Origin: Gordonia hirsuta DSM 44140 = NBRC 16056
GTDB lineage: Bacteria > Actinomycetota > Actinomycetes > Mycobacteriales > Mycobacteriaceae
DNA: 64,000 nucleotides
NCBI RefSeq assembly: GCF_000333015.1
Contig: NZ_BANT01000012.1
Location: forward strand, 62,001-126,000
Reading direction: 5' to 3'
Part shown: positions 35,770 to 45,333 of the stretch, piece after piece
Layout: every line of letters begins with the position of its first letter
Numbering within the stretch: position 1 is the first letter of the stretch
The notes under the pieces: generated by a model
Told to the model about the DNA's origin: nothing
What the model saw: only the letters and a program-made list of their open reading frames with translations
Databases searched by the model: none
Made by a program: the position numbers and the translations under genes

Positions 35770-37239
35770 TCACTGCTGCGCGCTTCGATTCGGCTGCGGC
35801 GACCATCCGTGTGCACCGGACTCCCGGCCCGGTGCCGAGGCAGGGCCGGTGGGCGGAACCGGGTACTGCGGGGGCGCCGGGTATTGCTGCGGCGCCGGGT
35901 ATTGCTGCGGAGCCGGGTACTGCTGCGGAGCCGAGTATTGCTGCGGAGCCGGGTGCGGGGGCATCGCCTGCGCGGGCGTCGCGGCCGACAACTTCTCGTC
36001 GAACACGCTCAGACCGCGCATCTCCGCATCGTGAGTCTGTTTGGCGAGTGCGCTCATCGAGGTGGCTTCGCGCCACTCGCGGAAGACGACGGTGGCGAAG
36101 AAGAAGCACAGCACCACCGAGGTGACGTGGTAGCGGGCGAAGGCGCTCACCGCGATCTCGGCAGCCTGCATGTACGAGAACCACTTGTCCGAGTCGTCGC
36201 CGCCGCCCAGAATGCTGCGGCCGTAGGGTTCGGCGGTGAAAGCGTAGACCACGATGAGCAGGCCCCCGACACCGGACAGGATCACCGCCATCACCGAGGT
36301 TTTGAACAGGAATGGTGCCGCCTCGGCCGGAGTGCTCAGGCGGGTGTAGCCGCGCCGGTAGTACAGGTGAACCAACGGTGCCGATGCGAGGACGAAGACG
36401 CCGACCAGCAGAAGACCGTCACCCAGCGCAGGCGAGATCACCGCGAACATGGTGAGCATCACGATCGATGCGAACGGGGCGACCACGATGACGAACCACC
36501 CCGGAGCGACCGCCGCCGGATAGAGCCCCTTGATTCTTCTCGCACCCCGCAGAACGCCACCGGCCAGACCGATGATGACCGGGAGCAGCATCACGGCCAG
36601 GATCACCACGGCGTACATGCTGTACGAGTGGGTGAGGCTTTGGGTCAGCATCTCCATCTCGTTCCGGGTGACGCGAACACCTTCCGCATCGAGCACCGAA
36701 CCGACGGCGGCCTCGAAGTCGAAGATCCAGGACAGCGGAAGCAAGGAGGTGACCAGGGGAACCGTCGTCGCCACCAGCCAGCTGCCGAACAGCACACGAG
36801 TCGACTGCCGGATCTGCGTCCAGCGGGCGATCGCCACGGCGATGCCGATCGGCAAGACCAGGAGCGAGAGCAGCGAAAGCCAGCGCACGAGCAGACCGAA
36901 TCCGGTGAACTGCTCGGAGTCGGTGACGGTGTCCCGGATCGAGGTCGCCAGGGACAGTGTCAACGTCACCAGCGCCGCGGGCATGACGATGATCAATACG
37001 CTGCGGCGCCACACCAGGAGACGTTGCAGGGAGTCCTCGAAGATCCCGGCCTGCTGCAGGGCCAGCCGTTCGCGCGGGCTGGGCGGGTTGTCTCCCCAGC
37101 CGATGAGACGACGGACATGGTCGGCCGGAGCCGGCCCGGCTGCCTGCGGTATCGGCGGATTGTCGCCGGGAGTGGGGCTGTGCCCACCGAACCGGTGCGG
37201 TTGCGGCCCCTGGACATGTGGTCCCTGCGGATAGGTCAT
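35770..37239 (-). CDS. Multi-pass membrane protein with Pro/Gln/Tyr-rich tail (DUF4328-like)
   Basis: A 489-residue protein. Its N-terminus is Pro/Gly-rich (1-75), then come about seven or eight hydrophobic helices between 78 and 385. The cytoplasmic C-terminus holds five APQQY(P/S)-type hexapeptide repeats and ends Gly/Ser-rich. Topology resembles DUF4328 membrane proteins of actinomycetes; no enzyme motif is visible. It lies 89 bp upstream of the secreted protease on the same strand, so the pair may be co-transcribed, though the protease has its own good ribosome site. Function unknown. Confidence 0.72.
   Translation of the reverse strand: MTYPQGPHVQGPQPHRFGGHSPTPGDNPPIPQAAGPAPADHVRRLIGWGDNPPSPRERLALQQAGIFEDSLQRLLVWRRSVLIIVMPAALVTLTLSLATSIRDTVTDSEQFTGFGLLVRWLSLLSLLVLPIGIAVAIARWTQIRQSTRVLFGSWLVATTVPLVTSLLPLSWIFDFEAAVGSVLDAEGVRVTRNEMEMLTQSLTHSYSMYAVVILAVMLLPVIIGLAGGVLRGARRIKGLYPAAVAPGWFVIVVAPFASIVMLTMFAVISPALGDGLLLVGVFVLASAPLVHLYYRRGYTRLSTPAEAAPFLFKTSVMAVILSGVGGLLIVVYAFTAEPYGRSILGGGDDSDKWFSYMQAAEIAVSAFARYHVTSVVLCFFFATVVFREWREATSMSALAKQTHDAEMRGLSVFDEKLSAATPAQAMPPHPAPQQYSAPQQYPAPQQYPAPQQYPAPPQYPVPPTGPASAPGRESGAHGWSPQPNRSAQQ
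35860..35949 (-). repeat. 18-bp in-frame tandem repeat (x5) encoding APQQYP
   Basis: Five contiguous 18-bp units of the form cgggtattgctgcggcgc (plus strand), with one to three substitutions each, encode the APQQYP repeats of the membrane protein tail. Confidence 0.85.
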
Positions 37240-37365
37240 CGTTGCCTTTCGATCGAGGTGGACACCGGCATGTCGAAGCCGCCCGGACGCAGACGTGCGC
37301 GAACGAGCTCTGGCAGATGCGGTTACGAGGTAGGAGAGTGCAGAACCACAAAAGGTTCCCGCGCG

Positions 37366-38181
37366 TCAGAAACTCGGCGAGACAGTCCGTGCCGGCTGAC
37401 AGGAGGGGCAGTAGAAGATCACTCGATCGGTGGTCACTGGGGGTATCGTGATCGCGCTGCGGCGAACGATGGTGCTACAACGGCGGCAGGGGCGATGCTC
37501 GCGCCCGTATACCCAGAGCTCCCGGCCCCGTCGGCGATCGCCGGTGGTCACCCGGACGGTGCGCAGTGCGTTCTGGGTGAGAAGTCGGTGGGCGATGTCG
37601 ACCAACCGGTCCAGATCGCCGGCCGCGGAGACCGGCGTGGCCGGATGCACACCGGCGATGAAACAGAGTTCGTTGCTGTAGATGTTGCCGATCCCGGCCA
37701 GCAGCCGCTGATCCAGCAGCGCCGGCCCCAGCGGACACTCCGGTGCGGCCGCGAGATTCGCGGCGGCGACAGCGGGATCCCACTGCGCGCCGAGGAGATC
37801 CGGGCCCAGATGGGCGACGACGCCGGCCGGATCGGCGGTCAGCTGCAGAACCCCCAGATCGAAGCCGACGGCTTCGGTGTCGGCGGTGCGCAGGACCACC
37901 CGAGCCCGGTGTCCGGGGCGGCGCCACTTCTGTCCCGGCCGATAGACGTGCCACGCGCCGTCCATCATCAGGTGCGAGTGGATCGACAGAGCCCGGCCGC
38001 CGTCGCCGGTCAGGTCGACGAACAGATGCTTACCCGCGGCGCGTACTCGATCGATCCGCCCGCCGGAGAGGTCTTTGGTCGCCAGCGAGGGAATGCGGAA
38101 GTCGCTGCGGACCAAAGTCTTGTCCGCCAGTGCTGCGTGCAGTCGGTACGCAGCGCGGAACACGGTGTCACCCTCAGGCAC
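37366..38181 (-). CDS. nei: Fpg/Nei-family DNA glycosylase (endonuclease VIII type)
   Basis: Excises oxidised bases and nicks the resulting abasic site. A 271-residue protein starting GTG then PEGD, giving the catalytic N-terminal Pro (after Met removal) and Glu; NIYSNELCF forms part of the DNA-binding helix-two-turn-helix, and the C-terminal zinc finger is CRRC...CPSC. The start overlaps the end of lhr by 8 bp on the same strand. An lhr-nei pair also exists in mycobacteria, suggesting linked repair roles. Confidence 0.92.
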   Translation of the reverse strand: MPEGDTVFRAAYRLHAALADKTLVRSDFRIPSLATKDLSGGRIDRVRAAGKHLFVDLTGDGGRALSIHSHLMMDGAWHVYRPGQKWRRPGHRARVVLRTADTEAVGFDLGVLQLTADPAGVVAHLGPDLLGAQWDPAVAAANLAAAPECPLGPALLDQRLLAGIGNIYSNELCFIAGVHPATPVSAAGDLDRLVDIAHRLLTQNALRTVRVTTGDRRRGRELWVYGREHRPCRRCSTIVRRSAITIPPVTTDRVIFYCPSCQPARTVSPSF

Positions 38182-41100
38182 GGCCGGTCCCGGGGGCGTA
38201 GTTCATCCGCAGGCCCCGCGGAGTGGAGGAGAAGCCCTGCGCGGTCAGGATCGTCCCCAACTCCGTGCGCAGAACAGGATCGCCGTCGACGAGGTCGATG
38301 TGTATTCGCGCTACTCGCCCGCGCTGGACCGCGCCGGCCAGGGCCGCGCCGGCCGACTCCAGGCGGACGGCGTCATCGGTGAAGGTGAGGATCCGTTTGC
38401 CGCCGCGTTCGATGAACAGGGTCAGATGCCCGTCCACCAGAACCACCAGGGCACCGGGTTTGCGTCCGGGACGGTGGCCGCCCCGGACGTCGTCGGCGGG
38501 CCAGGCCAGGGCGGCGCCGTACGGATTGGCCGGATCGGTGGCGGCCAACACGTGTGCGGTCAACGCCTGCCCGCGCGGCACCGTCGCCGACTCGCGCAGC
38601 GTGTCCACCGTGTGTCCGGCAGCGAACTGCGCACCACCCAGACCGTCGATGAAATACCCGCGGCGCGCCTGACCGGAATCCTCGAATACGTTCAGCGCCT
38701 TGTAGATCCGAGCGAAGCCGCCGGGCACCTCTTCTGCTGCGACGGCGCCCTTGGTGACCACCCCGTAGCGGTCCAGCAGGATCTCGCAGGTCGCTGCGGC
38801 AGCGGACGTGGGCTCCAGAGCGGTCCTCGCGAGCACGGCCCAGCGCCCGCCGACCAGCGGCGGCACCGGCAGACCGTCGGTGCCGGCCAGATACCGGCTC
38901 GACAACCGGGCGCTCCGCAGCCGCGGTGCCCGGGCAGGTCCGCCGCGGACGCGGTGCGACGGTGCCGAAGGGGAGCCTACGGATCGGGAACGGCCCGGCG
39001 ACAGCAGTGCCCGCACGGGGGCGAAGGAGTCGTTGGTGACCGCGCCCGACCACACCAGATCCCACAGTGCGGTGTGGCGCTGGGTGTCGTCGCCGATCGC
39101 GCAGCCGGCCGCATCGAGGGCCTGCGCCAGACGCCCGTAGCGGACCGCGCCGCCCCCGAATTCATCGAGTAACAGCCGGTGCACCTGCGTGGTCTGCACC
39201 TCGTCGACCGGCCGCAGGGTCAGCGGTGCCGATTCGGCCGGATGCAGACTGATCCAGCCGTCGGAACTGCCGATCCGCCCGTGCCCGGACCAGAGGACGT
39301 CGCCGCTCGAGAGCAGTTCGTCGAGCATCGCCGGCCGGTAGTCGGCGACCCGGGACGGCAGCACCAGCGACTCCCAGGCCGAAGCCGGGATCGGCTGTCC
39401 GGCGAGTTGCTCGATCACCGACATCAGTCCGTGGACACCGCGCAGCCGCGGATCACGTTCGGCCTCCCCGGGTCCGCCGACGTGGTGCCAGGACATCAGG
39501 AACCGTGCGTAGGTTTCGTGGCTGACCGGTTCGACCTCGGCGCGGCCGGCCGCCAGCGAACCACGACGCAATTGGCCCAGCACATCGCTGTGGCACCACT
39601 GGGCGCGCTCGGCATCGTCGCGGACCACGAACTCGCCTTCGATCACCGTACGCCGCCCGGCCAGCCGGATCAGGGTGTCGGCGACCACCGCGACACCCAT
39701 CCCCAGGTCGGCGGCTGCCTCGGCGACGGTGAACGGCCCGTGGGTGCGCGCATAGCGGTGCACCAGATCTCCCACGGGATCGTCCGGGCCGATCAGGTAG
39801 GCCGCTGGAACCCCCGGCGGAGGCGGGATCCCCAGGCCGTCGCGCAGTCGCGCGAGGTCGTCGACGGCGGCCAGCCGCTGGGCTCCACCCATCATCACGG
39901 TCACGACTCGGCCGGTGCGCTGCGTGTCCGCCAGGACGTCGCCCAGGGGGTCGGGGCCGCCGTATCTTTCGGCGAGTTGCTCGGTGGTCAGCGGGCCCAG
40001 CCAGCGCAGCAGATCGATGACGTCCTGACCGTCGCGGGCCCGTCGCTCCGGTGCAGTGCGCTGCAGCCGGGCGATGGTGTCGGCGATGACCACCGGATCC
40101 AGGAGTTCACGCAGGTCCACGCGGCCGAGAAGCTGCGCCAGCAGCGCGGTGTCCAGGGCCAGCGCGGTGGCCCGGCGTTCGGCCAGGGGCGCATCGTCGT
40201 CGTAGATGAACGAGCCGGTGTAGCCCAGCAGCATGCCGGCGGCGAACGGCGACGGCGAGGCGGTCTCCACCTCCACGGTGCGGATCCGGCGCCGGGCGAT
40301 CCGGGTCAGGACGTCGGTGAGGGCGGGCAGGTCGTAGACGTCTTCCAGGCATTCGCGCGCCGCTTCCAGGATGATCGGGAAGTCGGGGAACTGCGCGGCC
40401 ACCGCCAGCAGCTGTGCGGCGCGCTGACGCTGCTGCCACAGCGGTGCACGCCGGCCGGGATCGCGGCGGGGCAGCAGCAGTGCTCGGGCCGCACATTCGC
40501 GGAACCGTGCGGCGAACAGCGCCGAATCGGCCAGCGCCCGGGTGGCGAGGTCTTCGATGTGGTCGGGATCGACGTCGAAGACCTCCGCGCCGGGCGGGTC
40601 GTCGTCGGTATCGGGGAGCCGGACGATGATGCCGTCGTCGGTGGCCGTGGTGGCGCCGTCCAGACCCAGTCGCTGGCTCAACTGGGCGGCGATGGCGCTG
40701 GCCCACGGAGCGTGCACCCGCAACCCGTACGGGGAGTGCAGGATCAACCGCCAGTCGCCGAGCTCGTCGCGGAACCGCTCGATCACCAGGGTGCGATCGG
40801 TCGGCAGAACACCGGTGGCCTGGCGCTGGTCGGCGATCAGGGCGGCCAGATTCGCGCGTGCGTTCGGGCTGAGCCCGATCGCGTCGGCGGACTCCTCGAG
40901 TCGGGCCGGATCGCCGACCGCGCCGACGAACGCGCCCATCGCCGCACCGAGTTCGGCCGGGCGCCCGACCGCGTCACCGACCCAGAACGGCAGGCGGCCG
41001 GGCTGACCGAAAGCCGGGATCACCAGGACACGGTCGTGGGTGATCTCGACGATCCGCCAGCTGCTGGCGCCCAGGGCGAAGACATCGCCGACCCGCGACT

Positions 41101-42832
41101 CGTAGACCATCTCCTCGTCGAGTTCGCCGACCCGCTTCCCGCCGCTGGCCTCGTCGGCGGCCAGGAAGACGCCGAACAGTCCGCGATCGGGAATGGTGCC
41201 GCCGGAGGTGACCGCGATCCGCAGCGTGCCGCGCCGGGCGGTCAGGACCCCGGCGGCCCGGTCGTAGTCGACCCGGGCGGCCAGCCCGGCGAACTCGTCG
41301 GACGGGTACCGCCCGGAGATCAGGTCGAGGACGGCGTCGTAGACATCACGGGTCAGATCCCGGTACGGGGCTGCGCGCCGCACCGCGTCGAACCACTCGT
41401 CGACAGGCAGGTCCTCGACCGCGGTGGCGGCGACGGTCTGCTGCGCCAAGATGTCGAGCGGATTCCGCGGAACGCTCAACTCCTCGATCTGCCCGTCGAG
41501 CATCCGGGCCACGCTCACGGTCGCCCCGATCAGATCGGTGCGGTGTTTCGGAAAGACCACGCCGGTGCTGGTCTGGCCGACCTGATGACCGGCCCGTCCG
41601 ATGCGCTGCAGCCCCGAGGCGACCGACGGAGGGGTCTCGACCTGGATCACCAGGTCCACCGCGCCCATATCGATCCCCAGTTCCAGGGAACTGGTCGCGA
41701 CCACACAGCGCAGCAGCCCGGACTTCAGATCGTCCTCGATCTGCGCACGCTGCTCCTTACTGACCGAACCGTGATGTGCGCGGGCCAGCAGTGGAGGTGC
41801 ACCGGCGGCGACGACCCCGACGTTGAACGAGGAAGGCATACCACCGGGGACGTCGGGGTTGGGCCCGGTCTCCAGGTCTACTCCGGCACGTTCGGCCGCG
41901 ATCTGATTCAGCCGGGCGGTCAGTCGCTCAGCCAGGCGGCGTGAGTTGGCGAAGACGATCGTCGACCGGTTCTGTTCGATCAGGTCGACGATGGCCTCTT
42001 CGATGAACGGCCACAGCGAACCAGCGGTGGGGGAGAAGGCATCGTCGGACTCGGTTTCGGCGACGGTGGTCGGTACCGGAAGGTTGGTCATGTCTTCCAC
42101 GGGCACGTCCACACGCAGATCGAAATTCTTGTCCGCCGGTGGAGCGACGATGCTGACCGGCGCCGTGCCGGACAGGAAGTGGGCGATCCGCTCGGGCGGG
42201 CGGACCGTCGCTGACAGGCCGATCCGTTGAGCCGGCGCCGCGGTGAGACGATCCAGCCGCTCCAGCGACAGAGCCAGATGGCTGCCGCGTTTAGTCGGGG
42301 CCAGCGCGTGGATCTCGTCGATGATGACCGTCTGCACGTCTCGCAGCGTCTCGCGCGCCGCCGAGGTCAGCATCAGATACAGCGATTCGGGGGTGGTGAT
42401 CAAAATGTCGGGAGGGGTGCTGACCAGTGCGCGCCGCGCGGCCGCGGGTGTATCGCCCGAACGCACACCGACGCTGACCGCAGGAGCGGGACGGCCGAGA
42501 TCGGCGGCGGCATGGCCGATGCCGACCAGCGGTGCCGACAGGTTGCGCTCCACGTCGACGGCCAGGGCTTTGAGTGGCGAGATGTACAGAACCTTCACGC
42601 CGGAGGATTCCTCCGGCGGAGATTCGGCCCGAGCAGCGAGCTCGTCGATGGCCCAGAGGAAGGCCGCCAGCGTCTTGCCCGATCCGGTCGGCGCGATCAC
42701 CAGGGTGTTCGCACCCGCGGCGATCGACTTCCAGGCACCGATCTGAGCGGAAGTCGGTTCGGTGAAGGCACCGGTGAACCAGCGCCGGGTAGCCGGCCCG
42801 AACCGCTCGAGGACATCGGTGCCGTCGGCCAT
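38174..42832 (-). CDS. lhr: Large ATP-dependent helicase Lhr
   Basis: A 1552-residue superfamily 2 DNA helicase of repair. The N-terminal core has Walker A APTGSGKT (about 46-53), the DEIH box IIDEIHAL, SATVRP (motif III), SSLELGIDMG and GRAGH (motif VI); then come a winged-helix region and the long Lhr C-terminal domain. Length matches full Lhr rather than the short Lhr-like helicases. ATG 42832 is the start. It is divergent from the B12-riboswitch operon and precedes nei. Confidence 0.95.
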   Translation of the reverse strand: MADGTDVLERFGPATRRWFTGAFTEPTSAQIGAWKSIAAGANTLVIAPTGSGKTLAAFLWAIDELAARAESPPEESSGVKVLYISPLKALAVDVERNLSAPLVGIGHAAADLGRPAPAVSVGVRSGDTPAAARRALVSTPPDILITTPESLYLMLTSAARETLRDVQTVIIDEIHALAPTKRGSHLALSLERLDRLTAAPAQRIGLSATVRPPERIAHFLSGTAPVSIVAPPADKNFDLRVDVPVEDMTNLPVPTTVAETESDDAFSPTAGSLWPFIEEAIVDLIEQNRSTIVFANSRRLAERLTARLNQIAAERAGVDLETGPNPDVPGGMPSSFNVGVVAAGAPPLLARAHHGSVSKEQRAQIEDDLKSGLLRCVVATSSLELGIDMGAVDLVIQVETPPSVASGLQRIGRAGHQVGQTSTGVVFPKHRTDLIGATVSVARMLDGQIEELSVPRNPLDILAQQTVAATAVEDLPVDEWFDAVRRAAPYRDLTRDVYDAVLDLISGRYPSDEFAGLAARVDYDRAAGVLTARRGTLRIAVTSGGTIPDRGLFGVFLAADEASGGKRVGELDEEMVYESRVGDVFALGASSWRIVEITHDRVLVIPAFGQPGRLPFWVGDAVGRPAELGAAMGAFVGAVGDPARLEESADAIGLSPNARANLAALIADQRQATGVLPTDRTLVIERFRDELGDWRLILHSPYGLRVHAPWASAIAAQLSQRLGLDGATTATDDGIIVRLPDTDDDPPGAEVFDVDPDHIEDLATRALADSALFAARFRECAARALLLPRRDPGRRAPLWQQRQRAAQLLAVAAQFPDFPIILEAARECLEDVYDLPALTDVLTRIARRRIRTVEVETASPSPFAAGMLLGYTGSFIYDDDAPLAERRATALALDTALLAQLLGRVDLRELLDPVVIADTIARLQRTAPERRARDGQDVIDLLRWLGPLTTEQLAERYGGPDPLGDVLADTQRTGRVVTVMMGGAQRLAAVDDLARLRDGLGIPPPPGVPAAYLIGPDDPVGDLVHRYARTHGPFTVAEAAADLGMGVAVVADTLIRLAGRRTVIEGEFVVRDDAERAQWCHSDVLGQLRRGSLAAGRAEVEPVSHETYARFLMSWHHVGGPGEAERDPRLRGVHGLMSVIEQLAGQPIPASAWESLVLPSRVADYRPAMLDELLSSGDVLWSGHGRIGSSDGWISLHPAESAPLTLRPVDEVQTTQVHRLLLDEFGGGAVRYGRLAQALDAAGCAIGDDTQRHTALWDLVWSGAVTNDSFAPVRALLSPGRSRSVGSPSAPSHRVRGGPARAPRLRSARLSSRYLAGTDGLPVPPLVGGRWAVLARTALEPTSAAAATCEILLDRYGVVTKGAVAAEEVPGGFARIYKALNVFEDSGQARRGYFIDGLGGAQFAAGHTVDTLRESATVPRGQALTAHVLAATDPANPYGAALAWPADDVRGGHRPGRKPGALVVLVDGHLTLFIERGGKRILTFTDDAVRLESAGAALAGAVQRGRVARIHIDLVDGDPVLRTELGTILTAQGFSSTPRGLRMNYAPGTGRA

Positions 42833-42874
42833 GACTCCATTGAACCGCAGGAGGGTGACACTTCAGTCGCTGGC

Positions 42875-43000
42875 AAGCAGGTGTTCGCGATAAGCTGACC
42901 CCAGTCCGACGCGGGGAATCCGGTGAGAATCCGGAACGGTCGCGCCACTGTGAGGCCGCCGTGACGGCGGGCGAGTCAGAGCACCGGTCGGGCTGCCGTT
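42875..43000 (+). promoter_or_regulatory. Cobalamin (B12) riboswitch upstream of cbtBA
   Basis: The plus-strand leader contains the conserved aptamer: GGGAATCCGGTGAGAATCCGG at 42913-42933 (quoted in part: GGGAATC, GTGAGAATC), the B12 box GCGCCACTGTGA (42942-42953), and the 3' segment GAGTCAGAGCACC. The remaining sequence to 43050 is GC-rich and can form the expression platform before the cbtB ribosome site. Identified by eye; no covariance search was run. Confidence 0.9.
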
Positions 43001-43061
43001 GCGTCGTCCGATGCGGCGGCCACCACGACGGGACGCAGAATCCCAGGAGCAGGTAACTCTG

Positions 43062-43313
43062 ATGACCGCATCGACTCATTCCGCCTCCGGCGCGGCGCCC
43101 AAAGACCTGGCCGCCGGCGCCCGCAGCCTGGCGGTGCCGCACCTGGACACCGCCTCGAGCGCGCTGTTTCTGACCGCCACCGTGCTCGTTGCCGCACTGG
43201 CCTACTACTTCCTCGGGTACGACCAGGGTGCGGTCTCGGTGTTCGGCTCCGACACCCACATCCACGAGTTCGTGCACGACGCCCGCCACTTCCTCGGCTT
43301 CCCCTGCCACTGA
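43062..43313 (+). CDS. cbtB: Cobalt transporter subunit CbtB
   Basis: An 83-residue protein with one transmembrane helix (about 34-55) and a C-terminal metal-binding tail rich in His: HIHEFVHDARHFLGFPCH. CbtB is proposed to act with CbtA in cobalt uptake for cobalamin synthesis. ATG 43062 has AGGAG 12 nt upstream, directly after the B12 riboswitch. CbtA follows 24 nt downstream. Confidence 0.88.
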   Translation: MTASTHSASGAAPKDLAAGARSLAVPHLDTASSALFLTATVLVAALAYYFLGYDQGAVSVFGSDTHIHEFVHDARHFLGFPCH

Positions 43314-43337
43314 TCCGAAGCGGAGGACAACAGAATC

Positions 43338-44165
43338 ATGGAACGTAAATTCGTCGGCGCCGGCCTGCTCTCGGGCCTGATCGCCGGACTCGTGGCCTTT
43401 CTGTATGCGCGCATCTTCATCGAGCCGCAGGTCGCCAAGGCCATCGACTACGAGGAATACCGCAGCCACGCCGAAGAGGAGATGGAGATCGCCCTCGGCG
43501 GCACGGGCGGCCACAGCCACGAGCACGAGCTGTTCAGCCGCAGCGTGCAGGAGAACATCGGCGCCGGTGTGGGCACGGTGATCTTCGCGCTCTGCATCGG
43601 GGCCTTCTTCGCCGTGGCCTTCACCTTCCTGTGGGCCTATGTGGGGCGACGCTGGGCAGAAGCCGACCCGCGCGTGGTGGCCTCGGTGCTCGGGCTGATC
43701 GGCTTCGTCGCCGTGAGCGGCGTACCGTTCTTCGTCTACCCGCCCAATCCGCCCGCCGTCGGTGAGGAGGACTCCATCGGTGCCCGCTCGAGCGCCTACC
43801 TGACGCTCACCGTCGTCTCGGTGGTGGCGATGATCCTCGCGGTCTGGCTGGTCATGGCGCTGTGGGCCCGGCTCGGCGGCCTGGTGTCGACCGTCGCCGC
43901 GTCGCTCGCCTACCTGGGCGTGATGGCCGTGACCGCGGCGCTGCTGCCGACCTTCCAGGAGGTACCGGGTCCGCTGGAGGCGAACGGCACCATCTACGGG
44001 GCCGGTTTCCCCGGGCAGGTGATCGCCGACTACCGCGTCTACGCGATCGCCAACCAGGTGGTGCTGTGGGCCGTGCTGGTGGCCGTGTTCGCACTGATGC
44101 TCGGCATCTTCATGCAGCGCGGCGCCCGTCGCCGGGAGCCGCAGTCCGAGCTGGCCGAGGCCTGA
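43338..44165 (+). CDS. cbtA: Cobalt transporter subunit CbtA
   Basis: A 275-residue integral membrane protein with five or six predicted helices. A His-rich loop after helix 1 (GGHSHEHE, about residues 56-64) could bind cobalt, and the YPPNPPAVG loop is conserved in CbtA. It lies in a B12-controlled operon with cbtB and a degenerate phosphatase-like gene. The transport role is from comparative genomics; direct biochemical proof is sparse. Confidence 0.88.
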   Translation: MERKFVGAGLLSGLIAGLVAFLYARIFIEPQVAKAIDYEEYRSHAEEEMEIALGGTGGHSHEHELFSRSVQENIGAGVGTVIFALCIGAFFAVAFTFLWAYVGRRWAEADPRVVASVLGLIGFVAVSGVPFFVYPPNPPAVGEEDSIGARSSAYLTLTVVSVVAMILAVWLVMALWARLGGLVSTVAASLAYLGVMAVTAALLPTFQEVPGPLEANGTIYGAGFPGQVIADYRVYAIANQVVLWAVLVAVFALMLGIFMQRGARRREPQSELAEA

Positions 44166-44172
44166 TGGCCGC

Positions 44173-44706
44173 ATGCTGCTGATCGTCGCCGGCCGTACCG
44201 CCCCCAACCGGGCAGTCGTTTTCGGCGGTGAGCACGACGACCTCGACGACCGCGGTCGCCGCGACGTCGCACTCATACCGGGCCGGCGGCCGGAGCTTTC
44301 GCGACTTCCGGGCCGATCCGTACTGCGGGTCGGCCCGGAACCGTCGGTGCGGCAGTCCGCAGAACTGGTCACCGCCCTCCCGGCTGGCCGGCCCGGGTCT
44401 GGAGTACCCGCCGGCCTCGCCGTCGACCCGCGGTTGGCGACCCTGGATATAGGTTCCTGGCGCGGCCTGACCCCCGAACAGATTCCCGCGCATGACCTCG
44501 GCGCCTGGTTCGCTGACCCGGCGGCGACTCCGCACGGCGGAGAATCGGTGTCGGGGTTCGTCGAACGGATCGTGGCCCATGTCTCGACCCTGGATCCGTC
44601 GGTGACTCTGGTGGTCGCCAAGGCCGTGGCGCAGGCTCTTCTGTGTCCGCGGCCCGAGGAATACTTCGCTACCGAGGTGAAGCCTGCCTCGCTGCATCGG
44701 CTGTGA
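44173..44706 (+). CDS. Degenerate histidine-phosphatase-fold protein in the cbtBA operon
   Basis: A 177-residue protein starting LLIVAGRTAPNRA, where active enzymes have an RHG-E/Q-T-x-x-N motif; RHG is lost. Downstream elements typical of the fold are kept: PEPSVRQSAELV, LDIGSWRGLTPEQI and the GGESVSGFVERI helix. The second catalytic His (usually in a V-S-H-G stretch) is replaced in TLVVAKAVAQ. So both phospho-acceptor and acid His are missing and a phosphatase reaction is unlikely. It lies 7 nt after cbtA and should be under the B12 riboswitch. A regulatory or cobalt-cobamide-binding role is only a guess. Confidence 0.75.
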   Translation: MLLIVAGRTAPNRAVVFGGEHDDLDDRGRRDVALIPGRRPELSRLPGRSVLRVGPEPSVRQSAELVTALPAGRPGSGVPAGLAVDPRLATLDIGSWRGLTPEQIPAHDLGAWFADPAATPHGGESVSGFVERIVAHVSTLDPSVTLVVAKAVAQALLCPRPEEYFATEVKPASLHRL

Positions 44707-44817
44707 TCTGCCGGACAGCGGACGGCAGCGCGGCCCGGCTACCGTGACCGGCGACGACAGCTGCCCGGGGACCGTTCCTCCCGTCGAGCTGCCTTATTGG
44801 GAAGGAACCCGCGGGGG

Positions 44818-45135
44818 ATGTCTCCTTTGATACCGATGTGGTGGGACGTCGTGTTCGCCACGGTGCCGTTGCTGATTCTGCTGCTCCTCGGATTCTCGAT
44901 CTACGCGGCGATCCGGAGCTACCGGGTCGCCAAGCAGCGGGGCATCGACCCGCTGACCGCTGACACCGAGTTGAAGACCCGGCTGATTCAGAGTGATCTG
45001 CTGGCGGCATCGGGGACATCGGCGGCGAAGTCGGTCGAGCAACGCCTGGCAGAGGTGGACGATCTGCATGTCCGCCAGCTGATCAGCAGCGCCGAAAGGG
45101 AGAGTGCGCGCTCCCGGATCCTCGGGGAGTTGTGA
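44818..45135 (+). CDS. Small single-pass membrane protein
   Basis: A 105-residue protein. The N-terminus (about 9-31, DVVFATVPLLILLLLGFSIY) is one transmembrane helix; the rest is a charged, helical cytoplasmic segment ending in a SHOCT-like short helix (LHVRQLISSAERESARSRILGEL). ATG 44818 lies 10 nt after GAAGGAA. No function is known; such proteins are common and uncharacterised in actinomycetes. Confidence 0.6.
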   Translation: MSPLIPMWWDVVFATVPLLILLLLGFSIYAAIRSYRVAKQRGIDPLTADTELKTRLIQSDLLAASGTSAAKSVEQRLAEVDDLHVRQLISSAERESARSRILGEL

Positions 45136-45333
45136 CCGGGGGGGTCTGTCGTCTCGCGGTGAGTGCGCGCTGCCGCGATGCCGCGGGGAACTCATCTTGT
45201 CGTAGGGTCGCGGTACAGTGACGGCGCAACTTGAAAACCTGCGCTGAGCAGCCACGATCGGCTCTTTCTGGAGTCGATAGGTCGGGCACCTGACATCACA
45301 TACGAGCTTGCGACACGTCTCTGGGGGATAGAG

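Noticed and set aside
38223-39172. Open frames on the plus strand opposite lhr
   Set aside because: They are antisense shadows; the minus-strand Lhr has all helicase motifs and uninterrupted coding.
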